DNA of 64,000 nt from Tetragonia tetragonoides. Lineage: Eukaryota; Streptophyta; Magnoliopsida; Caryophyllales; Aizoaceae. A program made the translations under genes and the position numbers. This document shows, piece by piece, positions 12,201 through 24,815 of the stretch. The stretch is taken from positions 17,690,001-17,754,000 of the forward strand of contig CM076140.1 of NCBI GenBank assembly GCA_038025085.1. Direction: 5' to 3'. Within the stretch, counting starts at the first letter, position 1. The number at the start of each line of letters is the position of its first letter. The notes under the pieces are model-generated. The model saw nothing but the letters and a program-made list of their open reading frames with translations, was not told the DNA's origin and did not search any database.

Positions 12201-14061
12201 ACTTTGGTTTATGGTATTTGAAATTGCAGAGACGAAATTGCTGGATGCAGTGAAAAAGCATTTGATTCTCTTTCACTAAAGGATGCACAACAGATGTTGC
12301 TGTTTTCATCTGACAAAGATCTACTTGAGTATATTCAGGAGGTAAATCTTATGTGATAAATTTCCCTTCGATCAGCATGTAAAGGTTTTTTATTAATTTT
12401 ATTTTTATAGTTTTTATGTTTAATGTGCTACAGTTTACAGAAGTGGGGTAATGACCACCCTGATGGATTTTGGATTTTTCTGCTCATTGATTTCAATATT
12501 CACAAGTAATTCTTGTAGTGACCAAGATTGTAAACTTTGTGCCCCCCCCCCCCCCCCCAAAATTAGAATTCCATTTTGTTTCTGAAATGGAATAGAGCCA
12601 TAGCTCACCATTGGGAAGTAATGCTCAAAGCCACATAAGAGCCGCAGCTCAACAATACAGAGTACCTAATTAAGGACAATCACAAGCTCACATTTAACCA
12701 TACGAGCGCTAGCATAATCCCGTGATATTTAGTCAAAGCAAAATCAACCAGAAGATAAAATTCTACAACCATACGAAGCTGAAGCTAAAGACACCTCAAA
12801 ATTATAGCTTTCAACACCCATAGGAGCCCCTCCATAGTATACCACGCAAAAAACAAATGAACAAGCTATTTTCCTCCTTGTCGTTGATGCTAGTCTCATA
12901 TTCCATACCTCGGTCAAAGCTTGAACCCACCTCTTGGTCATGTCCTGCTATTAAGCCTAGCACCTTTCCCAACCACTTCTTGCTTGCTTGTCATGGTTCC
13001 TATCTAAATCATCATCACTACTGCATTCTTCTGAATTAATGTCTCTCATAGCCATTGCCACTTCTATCTTTCCATGCTTCTCTTTGTTTCCCCTTCTCTT
13101 CAAATCTTTCTTTTAATCCCTGCTCTTTAATTTCCTCTTTGAGGGACTTTTCATCTCCTCATTACTGGGCCTAGTCAAGTCGGTATGGCCAGGGTCAAAT
13201 CCAACTATAGGTTGATCAGTTTCTTTATGTGTTTTGAGTCTTGTTGACCTTGGCCCAATGAAGAGAGCTGGGGACACTTGCGCTCTATGACTCTATCAGA
13301 CAATTTCATTGATAAATGTTCCTCGCCACAATTTCATACTCTACTTCTGTTTTTGTGCAATTCGTTGTGGACTCCTCACGATCCCTATATTAGATTCACA
13401 ATCATTTTCTTGGCCTTCTCTTCAAAATTCGCCTTCATGTTGCTCGTCTATTGGTAAATTGTGCGTCTCATTAAATTCTCTCACCACACATCAGCTATTC
13501 TTTTTTTTTGGTAAGATACATCAGCTATTCACTTATGATGTTATCCCTACTTTTTTCTTTCTCTTTGCAAACATCATCATGCTCACTGATTTCCATTCCA
13601 CCATTGATAGAGCTTGCCGAGTTGGATGGCCCTGCGACGCAGGACTTGTCACAATGGTGACATCATTGAATTCTGTGGCTTTTGTCACTAGTTTGAGCCT
13701 CAATAGTAAATACCCATCTCCCAGAGCAAAGAAAAAAAGAGAAGTTGGACTGCGTTGAATGTTTGCTTATTGTTTTAGTGGGAACCAATTTCTTTGAGAT
13801 TGATATCAAAACCTTTATGAACCAAATTAGCTAATCTGAGTTGAATGCTGCTCTTTTAGGATTGTCTCTATTTTCCATCAGCAAGATTCATTTTTTTGCA
13901 CTGAATATTACTGTTGCTTGCAGGAACATCCCGACTGGGAGATCAAGAATGGATGCGTATTTTTCCAGGCAAAAGATTCTGCCCCATGCAAGGAAATTCC
14001 CTCTCTGCTGCTCATCAACCAAACACTTAGCTATGCAAGGGAGTTAGAAAGGATTGTATAA
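9233..14061 (+). CDS. RPN12A: 26S proteasome regulatory subunit RPN12a (PSMD8 homologue)
   Basis: Six coding exons: 9233-9337, 10527-10605, 10751-10853, 11851-12114, 12230-12341 and 13924-14061 (stop TAA). All junctions are GT-AG and keep phase, giving 266 aa, the usual length for plant RPN12a. The protein starts MDPKLTELSQTFERFKAG and ends in ARELERIV. It contains the highly conserved NLLRLLVQNRIAEFHTELE and HAVELEQSFMEGAYNRVLSA blocks of the CSN8/PSMD8 PCI-type domain (about residues 80-215). RPN12 is a lid subunit of the 19S particle and acts in cytosol and nucleus; in Arabidopsis it affects cytokinin response. The model looks intact and functional. Introns 1 and 5 carry SINE and unidentified inserted sequence. 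Confidence 0.96.
9889..10006 (+). mobile_element. Au-type SINE fragment in RPN12a intron 1
   Basis: Contains strings typical of the 3' half of the angiosperm Au SINE: GGTTGGGGAGGTCC, GTACACAACCTGGTCCTTACC and GAGAGGCTGTTTCCGATGAG, with a second partial GAGAGGTTGTTTCCAATAGA. The tRNA-related 5' half is not clear. Family assignment is from memory of the consensus. Confidence 0.55.
11569..11619. repeat. 18-bp direct duplication flanking a 15-nt insert
   Basis: AATCATTTCATAGAAGGT occurs at 11569-11586 and 11602-11619, separated by ctttatttaaaaaat. One of a set of similar minute insertions in this window. In RPN12a intron 3. Confidence 0.8.
12541..13760. other. Probable inserted sequence in RPN12a intron 5, family unknown
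   Basis: Intron 5 (12342-13923) is unusually long. It starts with a run of 17 cytosines (12542-12558) and then about 1.2 kb that is less AT-rich than the flanking introns and has a 149-codon open frame on the plus strand (13309-13758) with no family I recognise. It is probably an old transposon or retrogene fragment. A 13-bp duplication (13488-13500 and 13518-13530) flanks a poly(T) microinsert inside it. Confidence 0.4.
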
Positions 14062-15641
14062 TGGGGTCACATTTTAGCCTTGACATTAGAAGATCATCTC
14101 TTCTCTTTTGTTGGATGTTTTATGAAATTCATCTCTTTACCCTTCAGTTGTTAGTTTGTATTTTCTCTTGAAGTCTTAATTCTTGTCAGGAAAATCTATT
14201 GGATTGGGCTTCAAACCTTCACCATTATCTACCTTTTTCTGATTCATACTTTCGTTTTGCTAGTTCTCATTTAGTTTGTTTATAAACAGAGCTTAAGAAG
14301 CTTTAGTTTATCGGTTGTCACAAGTGACTTGTCATTTGTTATTGCGATGTGTTATTGAGCCAAGAGGCTTGTGGGACTATTATTTATCAATGACAAGTTA
14401 CTTTTAATTGAATACTATGTACCTTAGTAATTAAGTCAAGTGACCCTAGTTGGTACTTAACATTTGTAGCTATGTGAAATTTGTGACTAAGGATTCTTAA
14501 AAAGCTGTTTTAATTTAGGTATTAATGAACAGGCTTAGATCTTGATGACTGAAGACATGGTAGGCAACGCAACCTTGATGTAAATCTTCTAGGAATGAAA
14601 TACGCCTCAATGCTAACCAAATCACACCTCCGAAGCTTAAGTAATGATAACCAACACGGTTTCCAGGAACAATACTTGCCCCTTAATGGTTTTATGTTGA
14701 CGGGGCCAATGCTATGTTCACCGTTGAATACGAGAGTCCGAAAATGATGTATTGACGACGTAGCGGGAGGTGCATTGGTCATCAATATCATTCACTCGGA
14801 CCCTTCTAGACAGAGAACATAGGGGTATATCATTGCTATGGATCTATGGTAACTATGGAGGGGTAATAATGGGGCTCAACAAAACGATTATTCCTGAAGA
14901 TAAAACAGGCCTCTACCAAAACTTCCATCTCATTTCAGGTTGGACAAAATGTAGTTTAGCCCCCCAAATCTCAATCCCACACACCAGGCCCCCATTGTTA
15001 TCTATTTGTATCCATAGCAGCATAGTCATCACTAGATCCCTTAACATTTTGGCCTAATTTTTAGCCCTCTTTTTTTTGGTCAAAATGATTTCAAACTTAA
15101 AACGAAACCACCATAACGAAGACCCTTAGGCTTAGGAGAATGGACGTAGAAGACCTCCACATTATGATAGTTATATGTATATTTTTTTTTGCTCGTTATG
15201 ATAGTTATATGTATATGGCTATAACCATTGTTGTGTAGCAGACACATTTTCTGTTACCAACCCACTGGTCACTAGCAGTAACCACTAGTAGTAATGAAAA
15301 AGATTGAAGAAAGATACAATCACAATAAACATAAATTACATTTTATGAGCTATATATTTCCTTTCTTCCCCATCTAACAAAGTTTACTCTCGGAGTACGC
15401 CATCTCAGCCCTCATCGGACAATGTTAACATCCGATGCACCAACCAATATACAGTTCCTCTTGCATTGCTGGACACACGATAAAGGCATATTTACAAGCT
15501 AACTAACCAAAGGGGAATCAAGCTGCCCCAAGATGAGGCAAGGGGAAAAAAGAAAAATGGTCTAGTGTAGATACATGTTCACAGAAGCATCCAGCCATGC
15601 CAAATAGCCTAGGAAGCCTATTTTTGTATGCGGTATCCACA
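14062..15641. other. RPN12a 3' region, spacer, and TGA 3' UTR
   Basis: The first about 300 bp are probably the RPN12a 3' UTR. The last about 300 bp (from about 15340) are probably the 3' UTR of the convergent TGA gene. Between them I see no gene. A 20-bp duplication at 15162-15181 and 15196-15215 flanks a 14-nt poly(T)-GCTCG insert. Confidence 0.5.
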
Positions 15642-18600
15642 CTAACTAGGATCGCGAGGACGAGCAGCCCAAAGTGAACTTAGTGCGCGCAGCCGATGAA
15701 AGTACTCCCCTAGAGCCAGTAGTCCTCTTGCGGCTTGGCCGGGTGTGAGGATCCGGGACATCAACTGTAGAGTTTGCTCACGTATCAGATCAGCCTGTAT
15801 CATAGTAACACATGTTACAGATATCAGATAACATGGGTCAATATTTGACGGGGACAATATTACATTCTCTAAATAAAAGTATTCATTAAGTTTCTGTTCG
15901 TGTTTCTTTCCAGTTTCAATGCTTCAGAAGGATGAAAGATTCTTTACTCACAAATACCAGTATGCATTATCCTATTGCCAGTGTTCTATCCTGCAAGAAC
16001 CAATTTCCTTAACCTCACAGACTCACAGTTATAAATCCTCGATCGTGTAGCTCTCGAGAATTAATAGTCAGATCCATAAATATTCAACAATCAACTGTGT
16101 CCAGGTCATTCAATTATGATGTTGATAAACAACTGCAGAGCCTCTCCCAACACCCTTGAAACAGAAAAGGAACATATCTTTGTCCTTGACTCCTTGCTAT
16201 ATGTTCAGATGAACATTCTTATCAATTGTGTTCTACTCACTTTCTACATTTACCACTAAGACCAATTCTTAAGTCAAGCTAGAGACTTACTCTAGTGGTT
16301 CAGCCTGCAACTGCAAACCTTAGCTCTAAAGTGTCTAACTCCAGTAAACCAATGAGAAAGGGATATCAAACAAATAGTACGACTACTACAGAAGATCACA
16401 ATCCTCTTGCACAATGTTGGAAGAATGTATCAATCAAAAGCCTTCATAAATGCGAAATCATATATTACCTGATTCACAAAGCCTTCTATAGCTTCTAGCT
16501 TCTCTAACGCGGAGGCCATCTGTATGCCGTACATCTCTACTCCCATCGCATCAGCAAACATGATTTGAGTCAGAGTTTGCTGAAGTTTATCCATTCCTCG
16601 TGTCAAGGCCTCCTCAGCTTGCTGGGAAGAATGTCGTAGTTTACTAATGTCCTCTGCTTGTTGATTGGACAAGGGCTCAAGTTGTGGCATGAGAATCTGC
16701 AAATAGCTTAAACCTTGTTAAATTCCTAAAAGTGGTATGATATTAATTATTATAAAAACTGACAAATGTAAATGTTGACATCAAGTGAAGCTTCATCCTA
16801 CTTACAGCAAATCAACAAATTTGTACTTCTAAACAAATCAGGAAAAAGAAAATCAACGCAAAAAAAAAAAAAGGTGCAGCATATCCAAAGAAAAAGGCCA
16901 ATATGAATAAGACCTTAGAAGTGCGTGGTTATAGATAATGCGAAGTTCAAATACATAGCAGCATACAACAAAAACTCTGTGAATCTTGCAGCTGGCGGCA
17001 TCTGCAGACGCCATCAATCAAATATTAGTGGCATAATGCAACAATTTCATTTGTGTTCTGATGCTATATCTATTTACCACACTACATCAGTTTTCAGGAG
17101 CAACATATCATTCAAATGCATAGAGCACTCATATTGGAAAAAAGAGGATGGTCAATCATTGTAGAATTCCAGAGTATGCGGATGTTTGACAAAATACTCC
17201 AGATCAGGTCAGGTGAGATACAAATTTTTTGAGAAGAGAAATACTCAGTTAGATGCCATCAAGCATTACATTTAATAGTTCTGATGGCCGAAATCCTCCT
17301 ATCCAAAGGAAAAACCGCTCTACTGATGTTCTCCATGCGCCAGACATCAAATAGAAAACATCAGCCTTTGCTGCATCTGCTTTAATTCGAAAGAGATTGT
17401 AATAATGATTCAAGCCGCCGTCTATAAGGATTTGTAACTCAACATCAGACACATTAGCTTGCAGAGCGTTTCTGAGTTCATTAGTTCGTTGGTTTTGCTC
17501 CTCAACCCAGTGTCCATATTCCAAGTCGAACGAAGTTCCTGTGAGAAAATGTGCGGTCAATGACAACCTATAAGAATCAAGAACTAGTTACTTGCTTTAA
17601 GGCATCAAAGGATTTCAACGAGATATTATCGTCACGCTGTTAAGAATGGTGATCTAAAAATTGGCTTTGTGAACTAGAATTAACGTCTTTGCAGAGGAGA
17701 TGTAAAGGATATAAATGAAAACTAGGATATGATAGTAAGTTACAGGAAGTTGGAAACAATGTACAAAGAAAGGAGCAATCAAACAAATATAAGAGGTGTA
17801 GGACAGCAATGCGCAAGAGAGCAAGGGGAAATAGAGTTTTGAACCGTATGCTAGAATAGTTTATAGTTAAGTCAGCTTAGGAACAAAAGAGCATGGGGAA
17901 AGCAAATATAGAAAATAACTAGTCTTCAACAAAAGCAATAACTATATGTCTATATGAAGGGTGAATGTAAAGGCTACACCAAGCAAAGATGCCTATATCA
18001 AATTAACATCAGGCCAGGGAACCAGATGAAGGCAAACCTGTGCTTATATGTCCAGCAAATCCAGCATTGGCATGCAAAGCAGTGCCCGTATATAAGCCCT
18101 GGGACGTTCCCTTCACATTGATAAAATCCATCATGTGAATTTGAAGACCTTACAAGAGAATTCTCGCACCGATGAAGTTGAAAAAGAAGAGAGTGCCTTA
18201 CCTGCTGTTTAACTCGCTGAATTTCTAGCTCTAATTGTGCCAGCTTCAAGCGGCTGCTCTCTAATTGTTGAACATAGGCCTGTGTCATTGAATGGAAATG
18301 AGATGAGACCTGTAAATCTAACAAGATACAGAAGCGGAGTCTTCCACACGCAAGAAAAATTACCTTCTTTCTTAAACGACTTTTCCTTGCAGCTTCACGA
18401 TTCTGTGCCAAACGTCTTTGCACCTGCACAGAGGTCCTATCAGATTCTACAGCCCTGACTGTTATTTTTGTTTTAATTGATCAAGCAATGCTTTCCACAT
18501 GGTGACCGATACCAGAACTACAGAGGGCATACAAAGGTTACTACTACATGGATTTCGAACAAGTAGGCTGAGATGTGCAGCTCACAGTGACTAAAGATCA

Positions 18601-19461
18601 CAAGCAGCAGCTCATTTCATATTTTGGATGACCATGTTAAATAGCTACAATGGGGTTTAACATTCAAGTGTCTATTCATAGGAAATCCAGAGCTTTCTAC
18701 GGAAATTCCATGAAGTGTAAAATGCCAGACATAATCTAAAACACAAAAAAAATAGATTATGCACCAGAACTACAATTTGAAAGATAAGTTTTCGATTGTT
18801 TTACTCCAACCAACTAAGCTATTATGCCAAGTACAGTGCCCTTAAGTAGGTAAATCATCAGCATTTTTATATCACATTAATAAATAAGAAGAAAACTCCA
18901 CTGTACTCTGTCAGAAATCCTTCCAGAATACATAAGCCTTGACACTAGAGTAAAACAGTAATATGTGGATTAAGCAGGAGCTGGTTACTAATATAATCAT
19001 CAATTAGGCACACATTATGTGCTGTCACCCTAGCTTCTAATCTTAAAGAAGCTGGCATGAATATCAAAACTAACCTCAAACCACACTATCAGGAGAAATA
19101 TAAGGGGAAATATCAATAATGCACCTTCTGAGAAAGTCTAATCGCATCTTCTCCAGTTATGGAAGGTTCAATCATCTGATGAGAACTATACTCGTATTCA
19201 AACTGCACGAAGCAAACAAAATTAGTGCACATCTGAGAAATCGGTAGAAACATGATCATTCGGAGTTCAGCAAACCAAATTTCATCAGTCATCGCAATTC
19301 ACCTTGTTTTCATGTTCAGCTTCTGCCTGTACACTTGAGGATACACCTGCTGCAGAAGCAATAATGCCTGCAGAAGCATCTCTCCACATACTTATCGATT
19401 TAGGTAGTTCATATATACCCATAGTACCAGAATTGGTAACTTGAACTGAGGTGGAGCTCAT
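15642..19461 (-). CDS. TGA7: TGA-class bZIP transcription factor (TGA3/TGA7-like)
   Basis: Eight coding exons (minus): 19303-19461, 19125-19202, 18364-18423, 18202-18279, 18038-18098, 17270-17538, 16469-16696 and 15642-15794 (stop TAG), all GT-AG and in phase, giving 361 aa. Basic region at about 80-100 (RRLAQNREAARKSRLRKK) followed by a short zipper with L105, L112 and I119. A DOG1 domain begins near residue 150 (LEYGHWVEEQNQ) and the conserved C-terminus reads GLLALGEYFHRLRALSSLW. TGA factors bind TGACG elements and recruit NPR1 in salicylate-driven defence. RFFLWIGGFRPSELLN and SSLWAARPR favour clade III (TGA3/TGA7) over TGA1/4 or TGA2/5/6; the exact paralogue is not certain. The predicted protein has no cysteine at all, so it lacks the redox pair known from TGA1. 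The ATG at 19461 is conservative; see the leader entry. Confidence 0.93.
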
Positions 19462-19463
19462 GA

Positions 19464-20785
19464 TCTACAAAATAGATTAAGGAATAATGAAATTTGGTAG
19501 ATGCAGAAAGGGAAAAATATACACAGAAGAGTCCAGTCCGAACAGAGACAAACAAGTCTAAGGTGTCGAATAGTTGGTCCATTAACAGATTAAACAAACA
19601 CCAACAGAACCAAAACATGTGCATTAATAATACCGTACCTGTGCTGGATGAAGATGCTTCTAATCAACAACATTACCATTTCTAACATACAAAATCTGCA
19701 GTCAAAGGACAACCTGATTAGAGATTTATTTAGCTCTCTAAGAAGTATAAGCACACAGGTTTGGTACAATAACTTCTTCTGTATATATCTGTCACATACA
19801 AGTAAATCACTCACTGATCCTCTGGTGTTGATCAGTGCCATCACACTATGTCACATAACATTACAAGAGTGTTACCAATCAGATTTCTCACTTGAATGTT
19901 GTGATTGAAGACGAGATTACATCTTTCCAATAAACTAATTCTATAGATAACTGATTTCAATAGGCAAAAAGGCTTTGAAAGCATGATGCAGGAAACAATT
20001 TTAGGTGCATGTCCCAGCAAACAAAGTCACAAACCTCACTAAATACATAACTTTTTTCTCCACATTTTGCTACATCACATTAAAGGGTCTTGTAAAAACA
20101 GACTCTCCTTCTCACAGGGCGAGGCTTCAAATATCATGAGTTCATGACCTTCCTAGACGTCGCCAATGGCCGAATTCCCACATGGTGATGGTGGACCTGG
20201 TTGTATATTTCTTTTGTTACAGCATCCAAAACTTATTCCATTACCACACCCCAATTATGGAAAAAGGCACCAAAGTATGAGTTGTAATCAAATTAGAAGT
20301 ATTAACAACAAAGTGGCATGACAAATAAGGAAGAAGAAGGGCATCATATAACAAGTCTAAAAGGAGACATACATATAACTCAGGTAAAAATGATTGCATA
20401 ACAACAGACAGCAGTTGCACTTACAGGACATCACAGAATTACAGAACTAGAAAGCAGTTGCAGCACTTACAGGACATAACAGAATCATGAATTTTGATCA
20501 GACACAAAACCCAAATTTATTTGACATCACCTTAACAAATATCTCACAGAAAATGCCCACAAACACTTAAAGAGCACAGATTAACATTGACAAAACCATG
20601 AAACAGAAAAAAGAAAGAAAAAAAAAAAACTATAATTATTGGGCAGATAAAATATCACTGACCTCAGTTGCTCCCATGTACCTTACAGCTTTCAGGGGAT
20701 CAGAAAACAAATTAATACTGGTGAAAATCCCAGAATCTTCAGTGGACAAAAACCAGTATCCATTACTTTGATCAGAAAAATCAAA
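19464..20785 (-). promoter_or_regulatory. TGA gene 5' leader with intron, uORF and alternative start
   Basis: A leader exon seems to lie at about 20663-20785 with donor GTCAGT at 20662; an acceptor TTTTGTAG ends at 19465. It contains a 23-codon uORF (ATG 20763, stop ending 20692). A second ATG at 20677 (MGATE) runs in frame, through direct splicing to 19464, into the main ORF and would add six residues. A candidate extra 60-bp leader exon near 19635-19694 (CTGCAG acceptor, GTACGG donor) would break that frame, so the main start is ambiguous. Confidence 0.5.
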
Positions 20786-20810
20786 GGAAAGGGGAAGCTC
20801 CAAAGTGGGT

Positions 20811-20820
20811 ATTTATAAAA
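20811..20820 (-). promoter_or_regulatory. TATA-like box of the TGA gene
   Basis: TTTTATAAAT on the minus strand, about 50 bp upstream of the first leader ATG. The position fits a transcription start near 20785. Confidence 0.45.
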
Positions 20821-20972
20821 TTCAAAAAGCAAAAACATTTCCCAAATTTTTTAATTATTCCAAGTCCTTTATCAATTGGGTTTTTCCTCCTTTTGTTTTG
20901 GCATACTTTTTTCTTTTTCTTTTTTGGGTGGGCACTAGCATTGGCCAGATATGTCATCAGTGGACTGAGTGA

Positions 20973-20974
<2 letters not shown>

Positions 20975-21011
<37 letters not shown>
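20975..21011. repeat. (GA)n microsatellite
   Basis: An uninterrupted GA run of about 18 units, roughly 190 bp upstream of the inferred TGA transcription start. Confidence 0.95.
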
Positions 21012-21013
<2 letters not shown>

Positions 21014-22100
21014 GTTTTGGACATGCCGTGTGGTTTGTCTCCCATAATTAAGTGATCGTTTATGAATTGAGGTGAGGGGACCTAGGGAGGCTAGCCTTGT
21101 CAAGAATGAAATATACCCACCCTCAAAAAAGTACCCAATTACTTACGCCTTAAGAGTGTTACAAATTTACACAAATTAATCAAAATTTGGAATCACAAAA
21201 ACTTGTATGAACCTATCTTGTTAATCATTATACTGAGACGAAGATCACTTTTCATAAATACAGGGGTAATTAACCCTTAAAAAATGATCGTCAAATTTAT
21301 AAAAAGTGAATCACACAAGACGAAGCTTGTGTTTTTCACGGCTTACTTAATCGGTTCAATTCACTTCACATTCACGACAATCTAGTTCAGTTCAGCGGTG
21401 ATCTCGTGTCAATTCAGTTCAGTTCAGAATCATGCTTTAAGTGGTGTACCTTCAGTTTATTTCAGCAAGGTTCAGTTCAGTTGAGTGATGTAGAATTCAG
21501 TTCAACTCACTTTAACCATAAAGAACACACCTTTTTAGGGAGTGACAGCAACCGGGTACCCTCCAAGTATTGCACAGTCCGAAATTGAATTCACGGTTCC
21601 TAATTCTTAAGAATTGGAATTGGATGCACCGGCTCCTAATTATAAGAAATTGGAATTGGATCCACCTGATACCTACTGATTCTTAGGTTCCCAGATCCAT
21701 ATAAAAAATCCACATTTAGGATTGTTTTTTAAAATCAAATGATTTAGTTTTCATAAAATAGGATAATAATAGCACCACAAGTGTTAGTAACTTATAACTT
21801 ACTTATTACTTGCTACAATGCTACTGTCTACTGACAATGTAGTGGGGATTCTGAATTTTTTGAATTTTAGAATAAATAGTATGATTCCAATTCCGGCTAT
21901 GGTTTCAGGTATCCACAATTCCAGGTATCCAGAATTAGAATTGAAGTCAAGAATTAGAATTGAAAATTGGTTGGCACCGATTTCTGTTTTTGGGAGTCAG
22001 AATTGGAATTTGTTGCACTGAAGCCGGTGCTGAGATCACCAGCTCCGAATCGGTTCCAATTCCGACATTGAGTACCCGGATTTTCTGCCCACCCATGCCC
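21012..22100. other. Intergenic, low-complexity repeats
   Basis: Around 21350-21500 there are many interrupted GTTCA units (AGTTCAGTTCAG...). Around 21590-22080 there are many diverged copies of GAATTGGAATTGG / TCCAATTCC-type words. These look like degenerate short tandem repeats. No gene is seen. Confidence 0.6.
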
Positions 22101-23470
22101 TTATTCATTACAAATTCATTTCACTTTTTGTTTTTGCAAAAATATATTTTACTTTACTTGGTGCAAAAACTCATTTTTACTCAATGTAGAACACTCTTAT
22201 CGCTTGGCATCAGGGAATAGGGATTGCCTGATTGGTATGATAGGCACATTAAAACTACTTTGGATAGGATAAACTTATGAATGCACGTTCATATGACTTT
22301 GAACTCCTCATCCTTTCATTATTGGCGGATTCTTTTTCTCTCTATGTTAATGTTTATCCCTCTGTAAATTCAACATGTCACTTTCTATTTTTAACTTGAT
22401 CTCTTTGTCCATTGTCGAATTGCATTTCAGTTCTCTCTATACTCAATCCTAAATGAAGAATGGGTTGGTAAAACACTAAAAAGAGCATGGTGAGGAAGAG
22501 TGCGAGGCTACGAGCATGTGAGATGCATATAAGAGTAATCTAATCTTTCCCACTTTCAAAGTTTTTATCTTTTAAAATAAAGTTTATGATCTTAATCTTT
22601 CTCATAATCTTTCCCACTTCTAAACACTAAAGGCTAGTTTTACTTTTAGTGTTTCTTTTAAATATAGTATTTTATATGAACTATCTTAATCTTCTTTTAC
22701 TTTTATTTTTTATAGGAGAATTACTAATGCAACATTTACTTTGTTTTTGGGCATTGTTTTATTGGAAATAATACAACTAAAGTAGCGCATAAAAACAAAA
22801 TAATATGTAGCAAGGTTTTCATCATAGCAGTGACACGTACGTGAAAATTTAATTTTTTTTTTTTTTTTTAAATATTACTCTGATATGTGAATAAGTCATT
22901 CTTATTGTGTGGATCTCGAATAACCTTTTATACTTAGGTGGAGTTTTCATACAATAATTTGTGTAGATAAGAGTAAGATATGCTTTAAAACTAGAATTAT
23001 ATGACCAAGAAAAACGTGACTTTGGATCCTTGTCTTTGTTAGTTGTAAACTTGAAATAAGTCGAGGTCCAATTAATTCATTGGAGGGGGTACAACCATTT
23101 GACAGGGACAACAACATACATAATAAAGAAATCATATTTGCTTCAATGATTGGTGCTTTGTTTTGATCTCCTTTATCTCCAATATAAAAAGATATAGAAA
23201 TTAAGACTTATTCATTTATAGATAGTATATTCATCGTGTCATAGTTAATTAGCTATATTAGCTATTATTAGCTAGTGACATCCATTCTGTGGAGACTGGG
23301 CAGATTAAAGGTAAGATATTTTACATTGGTTGGTTTATTTTAAGAAAACCATCTTGATGAATACAGAATCTAACATGCTATCACGAGGGGAACAACCATT
23401 TTGCATTTAGAGTACTAATCCGTAATTATCTGTACAATGTTTTATTCAATGGAATGGTGCTGAACGGTGA

Positions 23471-23520
23471 GAAACGGAACAGAACGGAACGGAACGGAAC
23501 GGAACGAAACGAAACGGTGC
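23471..23520. repeat. (GGAAC)n short tandem repeat
   Basis: Pentanucleotide units GGAAC/GAAAC, about nine copies, with scattered single copies on to 23600. Minus-strand translation gives a meaningless RFVPFRSVPF peptide. Confidence 0.9.
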
Positions 23521-24739
23521 GGTGTGAATAATGAAAGAAAATGTGAGAAAAAATGAAGTACCAAATGCAAAACAGAATGATGCAGAACGGAACGAAATGC
23601 AGCATGAAAACGATGAAAGAACAGATAGAGTTTTAATAATTAAATGAGGTCTTCGCACCAATAAATAAATAAAAATTAAATGAGATCTTGATTTTTTTTA
23701 TTTTTTTTGTTAGGAGGTGTCTTCACACGGGATTACACTCTCTCTTGTCTTCTTGACGCCTTTAAAAATCCTGAGTCCTTATCAAGGAGATCAGTTATGA
23801 TCTGAGAAGTGTGTTGGAGCAATCAGGAATGACAGCCGGTACCTTTTGTTGGCGATCCTCACAGTATTGCCTTTATAGATTCGCCTTTTGTCACTGTACA
23901 GTGCCATATGCCCCGGAAAGATATTGACCATAGCTAAATTTTACTTTTTTTAGAGTTCAACAAAGCATGTCTTGTTGTTAAGTCTATGTTGAGTCTATAC
24001 TTTCGTTGTTACTATGAATTTTTTAACGTCATGTTCTTTTATTTAATTTGTATATGTCAAAAAAGAAAAAGTTTAATCTTTTACATCAAGTGGCCTGGGT
24101 CTGTGCTTCCAATTAGTAACATTATGTTTCCTGATTACTAGTACCAGACAGGGAAATTTGTGGGATGTATCCATTTTTCTTTATAGCATGATTCAAGCTA
24201 TGTTCATGCAAGAACAGTTTGTTTAATTAAGAAAAAGCTTCTGTCAGGAGTGTCAGCAGAACAGCAGTAGACTGTAATTCATGACAGGGTGTTGTACAAA
24301 TTACAATATAATTGTACACAAGGGCAAAATGGATTTTGTTCCAGCAGCATATTGTAAATGCACCATAAAGCTGAGAGAGAACCATTATTCGATTTCTTAC
24401 ATACATCAATATTTATAGTCTACATGTTAGCAGTAATTAAAAATACTAGGTCGAGAAACCTTCACTTCTCTAAAGTGGTTCCTTCTCAGGCGGGGTAAGG
24501 AAAAACGTCAAATGTGCGCAACATTACCCTTGTCAAAAAACAAAGAGATTATTTCAATAGACCCATTGACCTAAGACAACTAATGACAATCTGCACTCCA
24601 TGATAAAGGACAAGTATAACTAATTTAATGACTCATTTCGCTTAGTCATAATTATTCAAAGCTATAGATAATGAATCTTTTGCATTCATTGACAAAAAGC
24701 TTAATTATGGTTTGTCTACGAAAAACTAACAAATTAATC

Positions 24740-24815
24740 AAACTAGTAGCGCAATTGGTTTGATTGCTAGAATGATAATCTTAAGATTAGGGTTCGATTC
24801 ATAGTAGTTTTTTTT
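24740..24815 (+). mobile_element. tRNA-derived SINE relic
   Basis: A tRNA-like head with AGCGCAATTGGTTTGATTGC (A-box-like) and GGGTTCGATTC (B-box-like) about 40 bp later, followed by a T-rich tail. A diverged relative is at 42196-42275. Confidence 0.5.

Noticed and set aside
13309..13758. 149-codon plus-strand frame as a gene
   Set aside because: It is inside RPN12a intron 5, has no recognisable domain and low-complexity phenylalanine/leucine runs. Kept only as part of an unidentified insert.
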